Assembly (NCBI GenBank): GCA_052143835.1
Contig: JBKQRV010000112.1
Coordinates: 12,927-76,926 of the forward strand
Direction of reading: 5' to 3'
DNA length: 64,000 nucleotides
Source: DASPPM01 sp052143835
Lineage (GTDB): Bacteria > Pseudomonadota > Alphaproteobacteria > JACZXZ01
Both the position numbers and the translations under genes were made by a program. Below the pieces are notes generated by a model. That model ran no database searches, was not told where the DNA came from, and saw only the letters and a program-made list of their open reading frames with translations. Shown here piece after piece: positions 35,228 through 44,687 of the stretch (the first letter of the stretch is position 1; the number at the start of each line of letters is the position of its first letter).

Positions 35228-35947
35228 ATGTACGCCCATACCGCCCAGAACGCGGTTCCCGCCTTCAACTTCGACGCACTCGCCATCTGCCGCGGCCTCG
35301 AGCGCTCGGCGGTGACGCGCATCGCCGCGGTCAGTCTCCAGCAGAAGCTTGCCGGCGGCCAGACCGTCTTCTGCGAAGGCGATCTTGCCGAGAGCGTCTA
35401 CGAGATCGTGAGCGGCATGCTGAAGCTCTACAAGCTGCTCCCCGACGGCCGGCGGCAAGTCACCGGCTTTCTCTTGCGCGGACACCTCCTGGGCCTCGCC
35501 AGCAACGAGCGCTATCTCTATACGGCCGAGGCGGTCACCCCCGTCACGCTCTGCCGCTATCCCAAGGCCCGCTTCGAACGCCTCCTCGACGAGGTGCCCG
35601 GTTTCGCCCGGCGCCTGCTCGCGGTGACCTCCGACGAGTTGCGCGCGGCGCAGGACCAGATGGTGCTGCTGGGACGCAAGTCCGCGGCCGAGAAGCTCGC
35701 GAGCTTTCTCCTCATGACGGCCGAAGACCAGGACGACGGGGAGGAGGAGAGCGACACGGTGAATATCCCGATGGGCCGGGCCGACATCGCCGATTACCTC
35801 GGACTCTCGACCGAGACCGTGAGCCGGACGCTCACCCAGCTGAAGTGCCGCGGCGTGATCGCGCTGCCCACCTCCGCGAACATCGAGATCCTTCAACGCG
35901 ACAAGCTCGAGCAGCTCGCGGAAGGCAATCTTCCCGAGGATTTCTGA
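35228..35947 (+). CDS. Crp/Fnr-family regulator, FixK-like
   Basis: 239 residues: cyclic-nucleotide-binding-like beta roll (about 15-140), long dimerisation helix, and a helix-turn-helix with IADYLGLSTETVSRTLTQL. The E-x-x-S-R recognition pattern (ETVSR) is that of FNR/FixK regulators that bind TTGAT-N4-ATCAA. The N-terminal Cys cluster of FNR is missing, as in FixK. ATG 35228 with GAGGAGAG. Sits beside a FixL-like kinase, so an oxygen-responsive pathway is probable. Confidence 0.9.
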   Translation: MYAHTAQNAVPAFNFDALAICRGLERSAVTRIAAVSLQQKLAGGQTVFCEGDLAESVYEIVSGMLKLYKLLPDGRRQVTGFLLRGHLLGLASNERYLYTAEAVTPVTLCRYPKARFERLLDEVPGFARRLLAVTSDELRAAQDQMVLLGRKSAAEKLASFLLMTAEDQDDGEEESDTVNIPMGRADIADYLGLSTETVSRTLTQLKCRGVIALPTSANIEILQRDKLEQLAEGNLPEDF

Positions 35948-35982
35948 GCGTCAGGAGGCGGGCCGGAAAAGCCGCTCTCGCC

Positions 35983-36447
35983 ATGGCAAAGCTTCCACCA
36001 TCGGGCGCCCGCACCTACGCGGGACGGCGCGCCCTCGTCGTCGAGCATGACGGAGAGACGCGCTCGCGCTATCGCACGCTGCTCGAAGGCCTCGGCTTCC
36101 AGGTCAGGAGCGTCGAGCGCGGGGCGGCCGCCATCGAGGCGGCACGGGAGGTGCTGCCGGATGTCGTGCTCATGGACGTGCAGCTGAGCGACGTCTCCGG
36201 CCTCGAAGCGGCGCGGTGGCTGAAGTCCGAGCCGGCCTTGCGAGCGATCCCGGTGATCGCCAGCAGCACGATGACCTTCGCCAAGGGGGACCGCGCGCTC
36301 GCCGAGAGCGGCGTCAACGTCCTCCTGCACAAGCCGGTCCCCTCGCAGCATCTTTCGCGCGCCATCCACGCCGTGCTGGAAGACGCCGACGGCACGAACG
36401 AGGGACGCGCACCTCGGCGACATCCGAGCAAGGGCCGACGCGGCTAA
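35983..36447 (+). CDS. Single-domain CheY-like receiver
   Basis: 154 residues, one receiver domain. Phospho-acceptor Asp65 in VVLMDVQLSD, Ser/Thr in ASST and Lys in LLHKPV are present; the usual acidic pair is EHD (VVEHDG). The C-terminal 25 residues are charged and have no output domain. ATG 35983 lies 36 bases after the FixK-like gene, probably co-transcribed. Likely a phosphorelay or FixJ-like partner lacking a DNA-binding part; the function is inferred. Confidence 0.8.
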   Translation: MAKLPPSGARTYAGRRALVVEHDGETRSRYRTLLEGLGFQVRSVERGAAAIEAAREVLPDVVLMDVQLSDVSGLEAARWLKSEPALRAIPVIASSTMTFAKGDRALAESGVNVLLHKPVPSQHLSRAIHAVLEDADGTNEGRAPRRHPSKGRRG

Positions 36448-36614
36448 ACCGCGCGAGCCCCGCTTGCCGCACGGCCGCCTGGAACGCTTGCCCCGCGGCG
36501 GCGCCGTCGCCCCCGATCATCCGGTTGACCTCGCTTACGAAGACGGGCCAATCTCGCTTTGCCTCGCGCGGCCGCAGCACCTCTTGCGCGCGCACGAAGG
36601 GGGGAATTTCGAGC

Positions 36615-37625
36615 ATGAGCCGAACCCGCATCGCAAGCGAGGTCGATTTCGACAAGGAAGGCAAGCAGCACGGCTTCCTTCGCCTGCCCCATTCGACCCA
36701 CCGCTCGGCCTATGGCTGGATTCCGATCCCGATCAGCTGCGTCAAGCGCGGCGAGGGGCCGAGCGTGCTGCTGATCTCGGGCAACCACGGCGACGAATAC
36801 GAGGGTCAGGTGGCGCTCATGAAGCTCACCCGCCGGCTCGAGCCCGCGGACGTGAGCGGGCGCATCATCATCCTGTCGGCGGCCAACTTCCCGGCGGCGA
36901 GTGCCGGAGAGCGCACCTCGCCGATCGACGACGGCAATCTCAACCGCAGCTTTCCCGGCAATCCCGACGGCTCGGTCACGCAGATGATCGCCCATTACAT
37001 CGAGACGGTGCTGCTGCCCATGGCCGACCTCGCGATCGACCTGCATTCGGGCGGCAGCTCGCTCATGTATATCCCGAGCGCGCTCATCCGGCGTACGGAT
37101 GATGCGGAGAGATTGGCGAAGCTCAAGAAGCTCCTTGCGCTCTTCGGCGCGCCCGTCAGCTTCGTCTTTGCCATGCCGCAAGGCGAGGATCGCACGCTCT
37201 CGGCCGCGGCCAACCGCGCAGGCGTCCCCCTTCTCGGCGCCGAGATCGGCGGCGGCGGCACCGTTCAGCCCCATGCGCTCAGGATCGCCGAGACGGGATT
37301 GGCGCGCGTGCTCATGGCGGCCGGCGTGCTCGCCCGCGCGCTCACGGGCGAGCCGGCGCCCAAGACGCGCTTCATGCAGGTCGCCGGTGCGGACTATTAC
37401 GTCTATGCGCCGGAGAGCGGTCTCTTCGAGCCCCTTGTCGAGCTCGGCGCCGAGGTCAAGGCAGGCGACGTTGCCGGCGCCATCCATTTCCCCGCGACTC
37501 CTTGGCGCGAGCCGGCGCTCGCCAGCTTCGCGCGCGCCGGACTCGTGATCTGCAGGCGCGTCCCCGGCCGCAGCGAGCGCGGCGACTGCCTCTTCCATCT
37601 CGCGACCGATATCGCCGTCGGTTGA
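36615..37625 (+). CDS. Succinylglutamate desuccinylase/aspartoacylase family deacylase, DoeB-like
   Basis: 336 residues. Zinc ligands in GNHGDEYEG (His, Glu) and DLHSGG (His), catalytic Glu in GAEIGGGGT, plus SPIDDGNLNRSFPG. These match DoeB, the N-acetyl-2,4-diaminobutyrate deacetylase of ectoine breakdown, but no other ectoine genes are nearby. ATG 36615. Followed after 27 bases by an SDR gene. Related enzymes remove acyl groups from other amino acids, so substrate is open. Confidence 0.85.
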   Translation: MSRTRIASEVDFDKEGKQHGFLRLPHSTHRSAYGWIPIPISCVKRGEGPSVLLISGNHGDEYEGQVALMKLTRRLEPADVSGRIIILSAANFPAASAGERTSPIDDGNLNRSFPGNPDGSVTQMIAHYIETVLLPMADLAIDLHSGGSSLMYIPSALIRRTDDAERLAKLKKLLALFGAPVSFVFAMPQGEDRTLSAAANRAGVPLLGAEIGGGGTVQPHALRIAETGLARVLMAAGVLARALTGEPAPKTRFMQVAGADYYVYAPESGLFEPLVELGAEVKAGDVAGAIHFPATPWREPALASFARAGLVICRRVPGRSERGDCLFHLATDIAVG

Positions 37626-37652
37626 GCATCAGGCTGAGCGGAGGGATAAGCC

Positions 37653-38435
37653 ATGGAGCTTGGACTTGAGGGCAAGGTGGCGCTCGTCACCGGCTCGAGC
37701 CGCGGCATCGGCCGCGGCATCGCCTTGGCCCTTGCCGAGGAAGGGGCGCGGGTGATGCTCACCGGGCGCGACCGCGGAGCCCTCGATGAGGTCGCGGGCG
37801 AGGCGAGGAAGCGCGGTCGCGAGGCGCACGTCCACGCCGGCGACTTGCGCGAGGCGAGCGAGGCCGAGCGGCTCGTCGCCGCGGTGCGCGAGCGCTACGG
37901 CAGGCTCGACATTCTCGTCAACAACGCGGGTGCTGCCAAGCGCGGCGATTTCTTCGCGCTCTCCGAGGAGGACTGGCAGGACGGCTTCGCCCTCAAGTTC
38001 TTCGCCCATGTCCGCCTGGCGCGCGCGGCCTGGCCGCTGCTCAAGGAGAGCAAGGGCTCGCTCCTTGCCATCGTCGGCGTCGGCGGGCGCACGCCGAGTG
38101 CCGATTTCACCATCGGCAGCACGGTCAATGCCAGCTGCCTCGCCTTCACCAAGGCGCTCGCCGACATCGGCAAAGGCTGTGGCGTGCAGGTGAACGCGAT
38201 CAATCCGGGTGCGGTCGAGACCGCGCGCCTCAAGCGCAACCTCGCCGCTCTCATGGCCAAGACCGGCCTCGACGAGGCCGCGGCCAGGGAGCGCTTTCGT
38301 CTCGAGCACGGCAGCATCCGCATCGGCCGGCCCGAGGACATCGCCGGCCTCGCCGCCTTCGTCCTCTCGGCGCGCGGACGCTGGCTCCACGGTTCGATCA
38401 TCGACATGGACGGCGGCCAGACGAGGACGCTTTAG
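37653..38435 (+). CDS. SDR-family protein without the canonical catalytic Tyr and Lys
   Basis: 260 residues. Cofactor loop TGSSRGIG and NNAG are intact, C-terminal MDGGQTR present. Where YxxxK is expected the sequence reads DFTIGSTVNAS, with Gly and Asn in place of Tyr and Lys. Relatives with DFTIGS-type segments form a separate SDR subgroup. ATG 37653 follows GGAGGG; 27 bases after the deacylase gene. The stop is two bases from dispersed element B. Confidence 0.85.
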   Translation: MELGLEGKVALVTGSSRGIGRGIALALAEEGARVMLTGRDRGALDEVAGEARKRGREAHVHAGDLREASEAERLVAAVRERYGRLDILVNNAGAAKRGDFFALSEEDWQDGFALKFFAHVRLARAAWPLLKESKGSLLAIVGVGGRTPSADFTIGSTVNASCLAFTKALADIGKGCGVQVNAINPGAVETARLKRNLAALMAKTGLDEAAARERFRLEHGSIRIGRPEDIAGLAAFVLSARGRWLHGSIIDMDGGQTRTL

Positions 38436-38436
38436 C

Positions 38437-38597
38437 GTCCGGGTTCTGACATTCATGGCATCAGGAAAACAGTTGTCATTGCGAGGCGCCCGAAGGGCGC
38501 CGAAGCAATCCAGAAACGGTTTCGCACCAGGCGCCCTGCCCCGGCGTACGCCGGGGTTCGCTGCGCTCGCAATGACGGTTATTCCCGGGTGAGACGA
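38437..38597. repeat. Dispersed palindromic element, copy B
   Basis: About 160 bases. Inner repeats GTCATTGCGAG (38475-38485) and CTCGCAATGAC (38566-38576), central stem CCCCGGCGTACGCCGGGG (38539-38556). Begins two bases after the SDR stop codon. The rest of the 251-base gap to the next gene shows nothing. Confidence 0.85.
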
Positions 38598-38686
38598 GCT
38601 CCCGAATGGGGATATTAGACTCGTCCCGCCGGCTTCGTTTCGCGCGCGCGTCGACGGTCGCGATCGCGAAGCGGCCGTAGCCGCGA

Positions 38687-39751
38687 TCAGGCCGATACGC
38701 GCGGGCTCTCAAGCGCCAAGCCCACGCTCTTCGCCGCTGCCACGATCTCGCGCCAAGTCTCGGCGTCGAGCGGCACGCCCTCCGCGATGCGCTTCGCGCG
38801 CGCGAGGCGCTCGGGATCGCCGGGGATGAGCACCGGCTCGTCGGGCTTCGACGGCGGGGAGAGGGTGACGTAGCCGGTGATCGCGCGGATCTCCTCCTCG
38901 ATCCAGCTGCGCTCCGTAAGCCGCGCGGGATCGATCACGAAGGCGAGCATGGAGTTGGTGATGGTGCCCTGGCGCTGGTTCTCGGGCTTGAGCGTGCCGC
39001 CGCCGCCGACCGCACCCGCGAGCAGCTCGCAGATGAAGGCGAGCGCGTAGCCCTTGTGCTCGGCGAACGGCAGCAAGGCGCCGCGCGGCTCTTGGAACAT
39101 GACGTTCGGGTCGCGCGACGGCTTGCCCTTGGCGTCCACCACGAGTCCGTCGGCGAGCGTCTCGCCCTTGTTCCTGGCGACGCGCACCTTTCCCATCGCC
39201 ACCTTTGTCGTCGCCATGTCGAGGATGACGGGACGGCCGGGCTCCGCGGCGGGGACCGCGACGCATACCGGATTGGTCGAGAGCCGCCCGTCGCGGCCGC
39301 GGTGCGGGGCCACGAGTGCCGTGTGGCCGTGCACGTTGACGAAGTGCACCGACACGAGGCCGGCCTCGGCGCAGAGCTCGCCATAGGTCCCGACGCGTCC
39401 GATGTGGTGGGCGTTGCGCAATGCCACGACGGCAACCCCGCTTTCGCGCGCCCGGGCGATGGCGAGCTTGGTCGCCTCGCGCGCCACCACCTGGCCGTAA
39501 CCGCGCTCGCCGTCATAGACGAGGATCGCACCTTCGTCCTTCAGCACGCGGCCCTTGTTGTTGGGCACGATCGTGCCGGCGTTGAGGTTGGCGATGTAGC
39601 GGGGAATCATGCCGACGCCGTGGCTGTCGTGTCCGCGCAAGTTGGCCTCGACGAGATGGTCGGCAATGATGCGCGCCTCCGCTTTGGCGCTCCTGCCCGC
39701 CTCGAAGATGCGCGCGGCTGTCGCGCGCAGTTCCTGGTGATCGATCAGCAT
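38687..39751 (-). CDS. Malate/L-lactate/ureidoglycolate dehydrogenase-family oxidoreductase
   Basis: 354 residues. The Ldh_2 family signature GHDSHGVGMIPRY (about residues 39-51) with the catalytic His is present, followed by NAHHIGRVG and a C-terminal PGDPE segment. These NAD(P)-dependent enzymes oxidise 2-hydroxy acids. ATG 39751 follows GGAGGAAAGGA. The next gene, an MFS transporter, is read the same way 86 bases upstream. Confidence 0.87.
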   Translation of the reverse strand: MLIDHQELRATAARIFEAGRSAKAEARIIADHLVEANLRGHDSHGVGMIPRYIANLNAGTIVPNNKGRVLKDEGAILVYDGERGYGQVVAREATKLAIARARESGVAVVALRNAHHIGRVGTYGELCAEAGLVSVHFVNVHGHTALVAPHRGRDGRLSTNPVCVAVPAAEPGRPVILDMATTKVAMGKVRVARNKGETLADGLVVDAKGKPSRDPNVMFQEPRGALLPFAEHKGYALAFICELLAGAVGGGGTLKPENQRQGTITNSMLAFVIDPARLTERSWIEEEIRAITGYVTLSPPSKPDEPVLIPGDPERLARAKRIAEGVPLDAETWREIVAAAKSVGLALESPRVSA

Positions 39752-39836
39752 CGCGTCCTTTCCTCCGCCTTGAACCGGCGCTCGACACTTAGCACGAGCG
39801 GCGGCGCGCGCGGGAGTCCCCCCGGCGCAAACCTGC

Positions 39837-41015
39837 TCAGCTCGGGAGGCGCGCGGGCGGCCCCGGCTCGTGCCAATACCGGAGGACGACGAAGGCCGCG
39901 GTCGCGAGGACCAGGATGATGATGCCGACCACGCCGGGCCAGCCGAAGAGGTGCCAGGCCGGTGCCGGCACCACGCCTCCCGCGCTCCCGCCGACGTAAT
40001 AGAAGGTGACGTAGAGCCCGACGGCCGAGGCGCGCGCCTCGCGGGCAACGGCGACGAGATAGCTCGTGGCGCAGATCTGGGCCACGAAGCCGCTTGCCGC
40101 GATGATGGCGAGCCCGGCGATCACCACGGGGAGCGAGGGGATCAAGGTCACCAGGAGCCCCACTCCCCAAAGGCAGAACGCACCTTCCGCCACGGTCCTG
40201 CGGCCATAGCGGCCGATGACGCGACCCGCCGGCGGGCTCACGGCGACGCCCAAAAGATAGACGATGAAGATCGAGCCGAGCCCGGCCGGCGAGAGGCCGA
40301 AGGGTAGCGCCGCGAGATAGAAGTTCACGTAGGTGAAGCCGGCGACGAAGGAGAAGAGAACGGCGAAGCCGACCGTGAAGGTCGCGACGAGGCGGCGGTT
40401 CGTCAGATTGCGGGCCATGCTGTTGAGCGCCGTCGCCAGTCCCGAGGCGCGCATGAAGTGCCGCTCGCGGGGCAGGAAGAGGCCGACGACGATGGCCGAG
40501 ACGACGGTCACCGCGGCGAGCACGAGGAAGGCGCTGCGCCAGCCCCAGAGCTCGCTCGCGAGCCCGCTGATGAAGCGCCCGAGAAAGCCGCCGAGTGCCG
40601 CCCCCGCCATGTAGATCCCCGTGACCGCCGGCACCTCCGCGGCCGCCCACTCGTCGCCGATATAGACGACGGTCACCGCGAAGATGGGCGGCAGCAGCAG
40701 GCCCTGCACGAAGCGCAGGACGACGACCTGCTCGAGGCTGGTGGCAAGCGCGATGAGCGCGGTCGGGACGACGAGGAGTGCGATGGCGCTCACGATGATG
40801 CGCTTGCGCCCCATGAGGTCGGCGACGACGCCGACGAAGGGAGCGACGATGGCAATGGCGAAGGTGGTGGCGCTCACGGTGAGGCTCACCGCGGCGGGGC
40901 TTGCCGCAAAGGTGCGGGCGAAGAGCGGAAGCAGCGACTGGGTGGCATAGAGGTCGAGAAAGGTGCAGAGACCTGCCAGCGCCACGGCGAGTCGTCGCGG
41001 ATCGGAAAACATCAT
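39837..41015 (-). CDS. MFS transporter
   Basis: 392 residues, about 12 membrane segments. The loop 2-3 motif is GVVADLMGRKR (about 62-72), the MFS signature, and the second-half copy is GRVIGRYGRR. YnfM/AraJ-like arabinose-efflux group by layout. ATG 41015 (another ATG three bases on). Upstream of the Ldh-type dehydrogenase. Substrate unknown; it may move the hydroxy acid handled by that enzyme. Confidence 0.88.
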   Translation of the reverse strand: MMFSDPRRLAVALAGLCTFLDLYATQSLLPLFARTFAASPAAVSLTVSATTFAIAIVAPFVGVVADLMGRKRIIVSAIALLVVPTALIALATSLEQVVVLRFVQGLLLPPIFAVTVVYIGDEWAAAEVPAVTGIYMAGAALGGFLGRFISGLASELWGWRSAFLVLAAVTVVSAIVVGLFLPRERHFMRASGLATALNSMARNLTNRRLVATFTVGFAVLFSFVAGFTYVNFYLAALPFGLSPAGLGSIFIVYLLGVAVSPPAGRVIGRYGRRTVAEGAFCLWGVGLLVTLIPSLPVVIAGLAIIAASGFVAQICATSYLVAVAREARASAVGLYVTFYYVGGSAGGVVPAPAWHLFGWPGVVGIIILVLATAAFVVLRYWHEPGPPARLPS

Positions 41016-41341
41016 GCGCCCCGCCTTAGCCCTTCCTCGCCTTTAGCCTGCCATATCCGTCGGCCCTTGCGCGAGGAGCGAAAAGCCGGAGCGTGCGGCG
41101 AAATTTGCGCCGCCAAGGGCGAGGCGGGCTTGGTGCTGCGCGCTGCGGCTGGTGCGGAGCATGATCGGCGGCAAGGGTCAAGGCATGGCAGCCATGCGCG
41201 CATCGTGCGCAGCTTTCGGTTCTCCCGTCCCCGCGATCTCGCCATAATCGCCGGGCGAGAGAGGGAGCCCTCGTTCCGCGGCGAAAGGAAGGCGCGCTCC
41301 GCGCGCCCGGGTGCTGATCGGCGACGGCTGGGGAGAGCGGC
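41016..41341. other. Gap between divergent MFS genes
   Basis: 326 bases between two transporter genes pointing away from each other. GC-rich, with no open frame that looks like a protein and no repeat. It must contain both promoters; GAGAGG near 41270 and short CATAAT-like words were seen but no convincing promoter pair. No riboswitch could be recognised. Confidence 0.4.
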
Positions 41342-42529
41342 ATGGCAGGGGCTGCGGCGGGGGAGCTCTACTCGCCGAGAGCTGCGGCGCGCGCTGCCGC
41401 CGCCGGGCTCGCGGCGATCTTCGTCGGCATCGGGCTTGCCCGCTTCGCCTACACCCCGCTGATCCCGGCCCTCATCGCCGCAGCCTGGTTCACCCCGCCC
41501 GAGGCCGCCTATCTCGCGGCGACCAACCTCGCCGGATATCTCTTGGGCGCCGTCTTCGCGCGCACGATCGCACGGCACTTACCGCTCCCCGCCGTGATTC
41601 GCGCGGCCATGGTGGGGGCCGTGCTCTCGTTCGTCGCCTGCGCCTGGCCGGCGAGCTTTCTCTGGTTCTTTCCTTGGCGCCTCCTCTCGGGCATCGTCGG
41701 CGGCATCCTCATGGTGCTCGTCACCTCGTCGGTGCTTGCCCGCACGCCGTCGGCCTGGCGCGGACGCGTCGGTGGTGCCGTCTTCAGCGGCGTCGGCTTC
41801 GGCATCACGGCGGCGGGCACCGTCGTGCCGGCGCTCGCGCGCGAGGGTCTCACCACCGTCTGGCTGGCGCTCGCCGCGGTCGCGGCACTCTTGACCATAG
41901 CTACTTGGCGGAGCTGGACGGACGAGCCGCGGCACGAGTCCAAAAAGAGGGTCGCAGGCGGCAGCCTGCGTCCCTTCGCGCCGTTAGCGCTCTTGATGCT
42001 GCTTTACGTCTGCGATGCGATCGGTTTCGTGCCCCATGCCGTGTTCTGGATCGACTATGTCGCGCGCGGGCTGGGGCTCGGCCTCGCGGTGGGCGGGCTC
42101 TATTGGGTCGCCTTCGGCGTCGGTGCCGCGGTGGGGCCGTTCCTCGCCGGCATTCTCGCCGATCGCGCGGGAATCGCGACGAGCCTGGTGCTCGCCTTGG
42201 TGGTCAAGGCGCTCGCGGTGGCGCTGCCGGTCTTCGCCCACGACGGCTTCAGCTTGGCCCTCTCCTCGCTCGTCGTCGGGGCCTTGACGCCGGCGGTGCC
42301 CGCCCTCATCTCGGGGCGCGCGGTCGAGCTCGTGAGTGCCGCGCACGCGCCCCAAGCCTGGGCCTGGCTCACCGTCGCCTTTGCGCTGGCCCAGACGGCG
42401 GCCGGCTACGGCCTTGCCTTCCTCTTCGCGCGCACCGGCTCCTACCACCTGCTTTTTGCCCTGGGTGCGGCCAGCCTTGCCTTGGCGGCAGTCCTCGCCG
42501 TGCTGAGCTCAGGTCGGGTAAGCATTTGA
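41342..42529 (+). CDS. YbfB/YjiJ-family MFS transporter
   Basis: 395 residues, about 12 membrane segments. GIGLARFAYTPLIPAL near residue 30 is characteristic of the YbfB/YjiJ group, and ALISGRAVELV lies near the C-terminus. Starts at ATG 41342 shortly after GGGGAGAG. Substrate unknown. Upstream of the potassium uptake gene on the same strand. Confidence 0.87.
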   Translation: MAGAAAGELYSPRAAARAAAAGLAAIFVGIGLARFAYTPLIPALIAAAWFTPPEAAYLAATNLAGYLLGAVFARTIARHLPLPAVIRAAMVGAVLSFVACAWPASFLWFFPWRLLSGIVGGILMVLVTSSVLARTPSAWRGRVGGAVFSGVGFGITAAGTVVPALAREGLTTVWLALAAVAALLTIATWRSWTDEPRHESKKRVAGGSLRPFAPLALLMLLYVCDAIGFVPHAVFWIDYVARGLGLGLAVGGLYWVAFGVGAAVGPFLAGILADRAGIATSLVLALVVKALAVALPVFAHDGFSLALSSLVVGALTPAVPALISGRAVELVSAAHAPQAWAWLTVAFALAQTAAGYGLAFLFARTGSYHLLFALGAASLALAAVLAVLSSGRVSI

Positions 42530-42575
42530 CGGCCATATAGATTTTTGCGCCTCCCTCCCCCTCGAAGAGGACGCG

Positions 42576-42602
42576 TTGCAGCGCACATAAAAAAGGTATA
42601 AA
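42576..42602 (+). promoter_or_regulatory. Probable promoter of kup
   Basis: TTGCAG (42576-42581) and TATAAA (42597-42602) separated by 15 bases with an A-rich spacer, just before the kup start codon at 42625. The distance leaves a very short leader. The only clearly A+T-rich stretch in this gap. Confidence 0.5.
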
Positions 42603-42624
42603 GACACGCGCTCGCGCTCACCAG

Positions 42625-44526
42625 ATGGACCACATGGCGCAAATCAGCGCGGCAGAGGGCGCGGGGAATCGATCCAAGGCGCAACAGGGCCTCATCCTGG
42701 GCGCACTCGGCGTTGTCTACGGCGACATCGGAACCTCCCCCCTCTACACCGTCAAACAGTGCTTCGATGCCGGGACGGCCGTGAGCCGCGAGAGCGTGCT
42801 GGGCGTGCTCTCGCTGATCGCCTGGGCGCTCATCATCGTCGTGGCGCTCAAGTACGTCATCGTCATCATGCGCGCGGACAACCGCGGCGAGGGCGGCATC
42901 CTCGCCCTCACGGCGCTGGCGCTGAGGACGGCGAGCCGGCGCGGCCGGCGTCACCGCCTGATCCTCGCCGCCGGCCTGGTGGGGGCCGCGCTGTTCTATG
43001 GCGATGGGGTGATCACCCCCGCCATCTCGGTGCTCTCGGCGGTCGAAGGGCTGAAGGTCGCGACCCCGCTTTTCGATCCTTACGTGATCCCAATCACGGT
43101 GCTGCTGCTCTTAGCACTCTTCATTTTCCAGCGGCGCGGCACCGCGCGGGTGGGCAGCCTGTTCGGTCCCGTGATGGCGCTTTGGTTCATCTCGATCGGC
43201 GCTCTGGGCGTCCTCGAGCTCGCCAGTCAGCCGGCCATCCTCTTGGCACTCGACCCCCTTCATGGCCTCCGGCTTCTGCTCGCCGATCCTTGGCGCGGAT
43301 TCATACTGCTCGGCGCCGTGGTGCTGGCGGTCACGGGGGCCGAGGCGCTTTATGCCGACATGGGCCATTTCGGCCGCGCGCCGATCCGCGCCACCTGGTT
43401 TTGGATCGTCTTTCCCTGTCTGCTTCTCAACTATTTCGGCCAAGGCGCCTTGCTCTTGAGGACTCCCGAGGCGCTCGACAATCCTTTCTACCGGCTCGCT
43501 CCCCCATGGGCGCTCTATCCGCTCGTCGTGCTGTCCTCGATGGCGACCGTGATCGCCTCCCAGGCGGTGATCTCGGGCGCCTTCTCGATGACGCGACAGG
43601 CCGTGCAGCTCGGCTACCTGCCGCGCCTCAACATCCGCCACACCTCCGCCGAGGAGGCCGGACAGATCTTCGTCCCCACGGCCAATTTTTTCCTGCTGGT
43701 CGCGGTGATCGCGCTCGTCCTCGGCTTCAAGACCTCGAGCAATCTCGGCTGGGCCTACGGCATCGCGGTGACCGGCACGATGTCGCTCACCACCGTCCTC
43801 GCTTTCGTCTACATGGTGGGGGTAGCCGGGTGGAGTCCGCTCGTCGCCGTCCCCCTCTTCGGCGCTCTGCTCACGGTCGACTTTTGCTTCTTTGCCGCCA
43901 ACATGCTCAAGGTCGAGCAGGGCGGCTGGTTCCCGCTCTTGGTGGCGAGCTTCCTCTATATTCTGATGTCGACTTGGATGCGCGGCCGCGCCGTGCTGTT
44001 CGCCCAACGCGGCAGGAACGCGCTCCCGCTCGGTACCTTCCTCAAGTCGATCCGGCCCGGTCATCCCGAGCGCGTTCCGGGGACCGCGATCTTCATGACC
44101 GGCAACATCGACCAGGTGCCCGCGGCGATGCTGCACAACCTCAAGCACAACAAGGTGCTGCACGAGCGGGTGGTACTCATGACCGTGCAGACCGAGGACA
44201 TCCCCCGCGTGCCGGAGGAGCAGCGGCTCGAGATCCGCCATCTCGACCACAACTTCCACACCATTACGGTGCGTTACGGCTTCATGGAGGAGCCGAATAT
44301 CCCGCGCGCACTCGCCCAGTGCCGCGTGCTTCAGTTCCGCTTCAATCTGATGGAGACCTCGTTCTTCGTCGGGCGCGAGAAGATCCTGAAGGCGAAACGC
44401 TCGCCGCTGTCGCGCTGGCGCCAGGAGATTTTCATCGTGCTCTCCAACACCATGTTGAGCGTCACCGACTTCTTCCATATCCCCTCCAACCGCGTGATCG
44501 AGCTCGGCGGCCAGATCGAGGTCTGA
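42625..44526 (+). CDS. kup: Kup potassium uptake protein
   Basis: 633 residues, about 12 membrane segments in the first 440 residues and a soluble C-terminal domain. Family marks: LGALGVVYGDIGTSPLYT near the N-terminus, DNRGEGGI, LFYGDGVITPAISVLSA. Takes up K+ with H+. ATG 42625; ATG 42634 is also possible. Stands as a single gene before a YqgE-type gene. Confidence 0.95.
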   Translation: MDHMAQISAAEGAGNRSKAQQGLILGALGVVYGDIGTSPLYTVKQCFDAGTAVSRESVLGVLSLIAWALIIVVALKYVIVIMRADNRGEGGILALTALALRTASRRGRRHRLILAAGLVGAALFYGDGVITPAISVLSAVEGLKVATPLFDPYVIPITVLLLLALFIFQRRGTARVGSLFGPVMALWFISIGALGVLELASQPAILLALDPLHGLRLLLADPWRGFILLGAVVLAVTGAEALYADMGHFGRAPIRATWFWIVFPCLLLNYFGQGALLLRTPEALDNPFYRLAPPWALYPLVVLSSMATVIASQAVISGAFSMTRQAVQLGYLPRLNIRHTSAEEAGQIFVPTANFFLLVAVIALVLGFKTSSNLGWAYGIAVTGTMSLTTVLAFVYMVGVAGWSPLVAVPLFGALLTVDFCFFAANMLKVEQGGWFPLLVASFLYILMSTWMRGRAVLFAQRGRNALPLGTFLKSIRPGHPERVPGTAIFMTGNIDQVPAAMLHNLKHNKVLHERVVLMTVQTEDIPRVPEEQRLEIRHLDHNFHTITVRYGFMEEPNIPRALAQCRVLQFRFNLMETSFFVGREKILKAKRSPLSRWRQEIFIVLSNTMLSVTDFFHIPSNRVIELGGQIEV

Positions 44527-44687
44527 TCGGCGTCGGGAGGCAGTTGCACCGCCGCAGGCGCCCCGCTCACGCGAGGAGGCGCACCCTTCCATTCGCGTGC
44601 CTCCGCGCACTATATATATGAGACCGTCCGGCCGATCGCGGCGCGGTCGCCGAAGCGGTCGCACAGTACCGGCGAGAGGGTGGAGAA

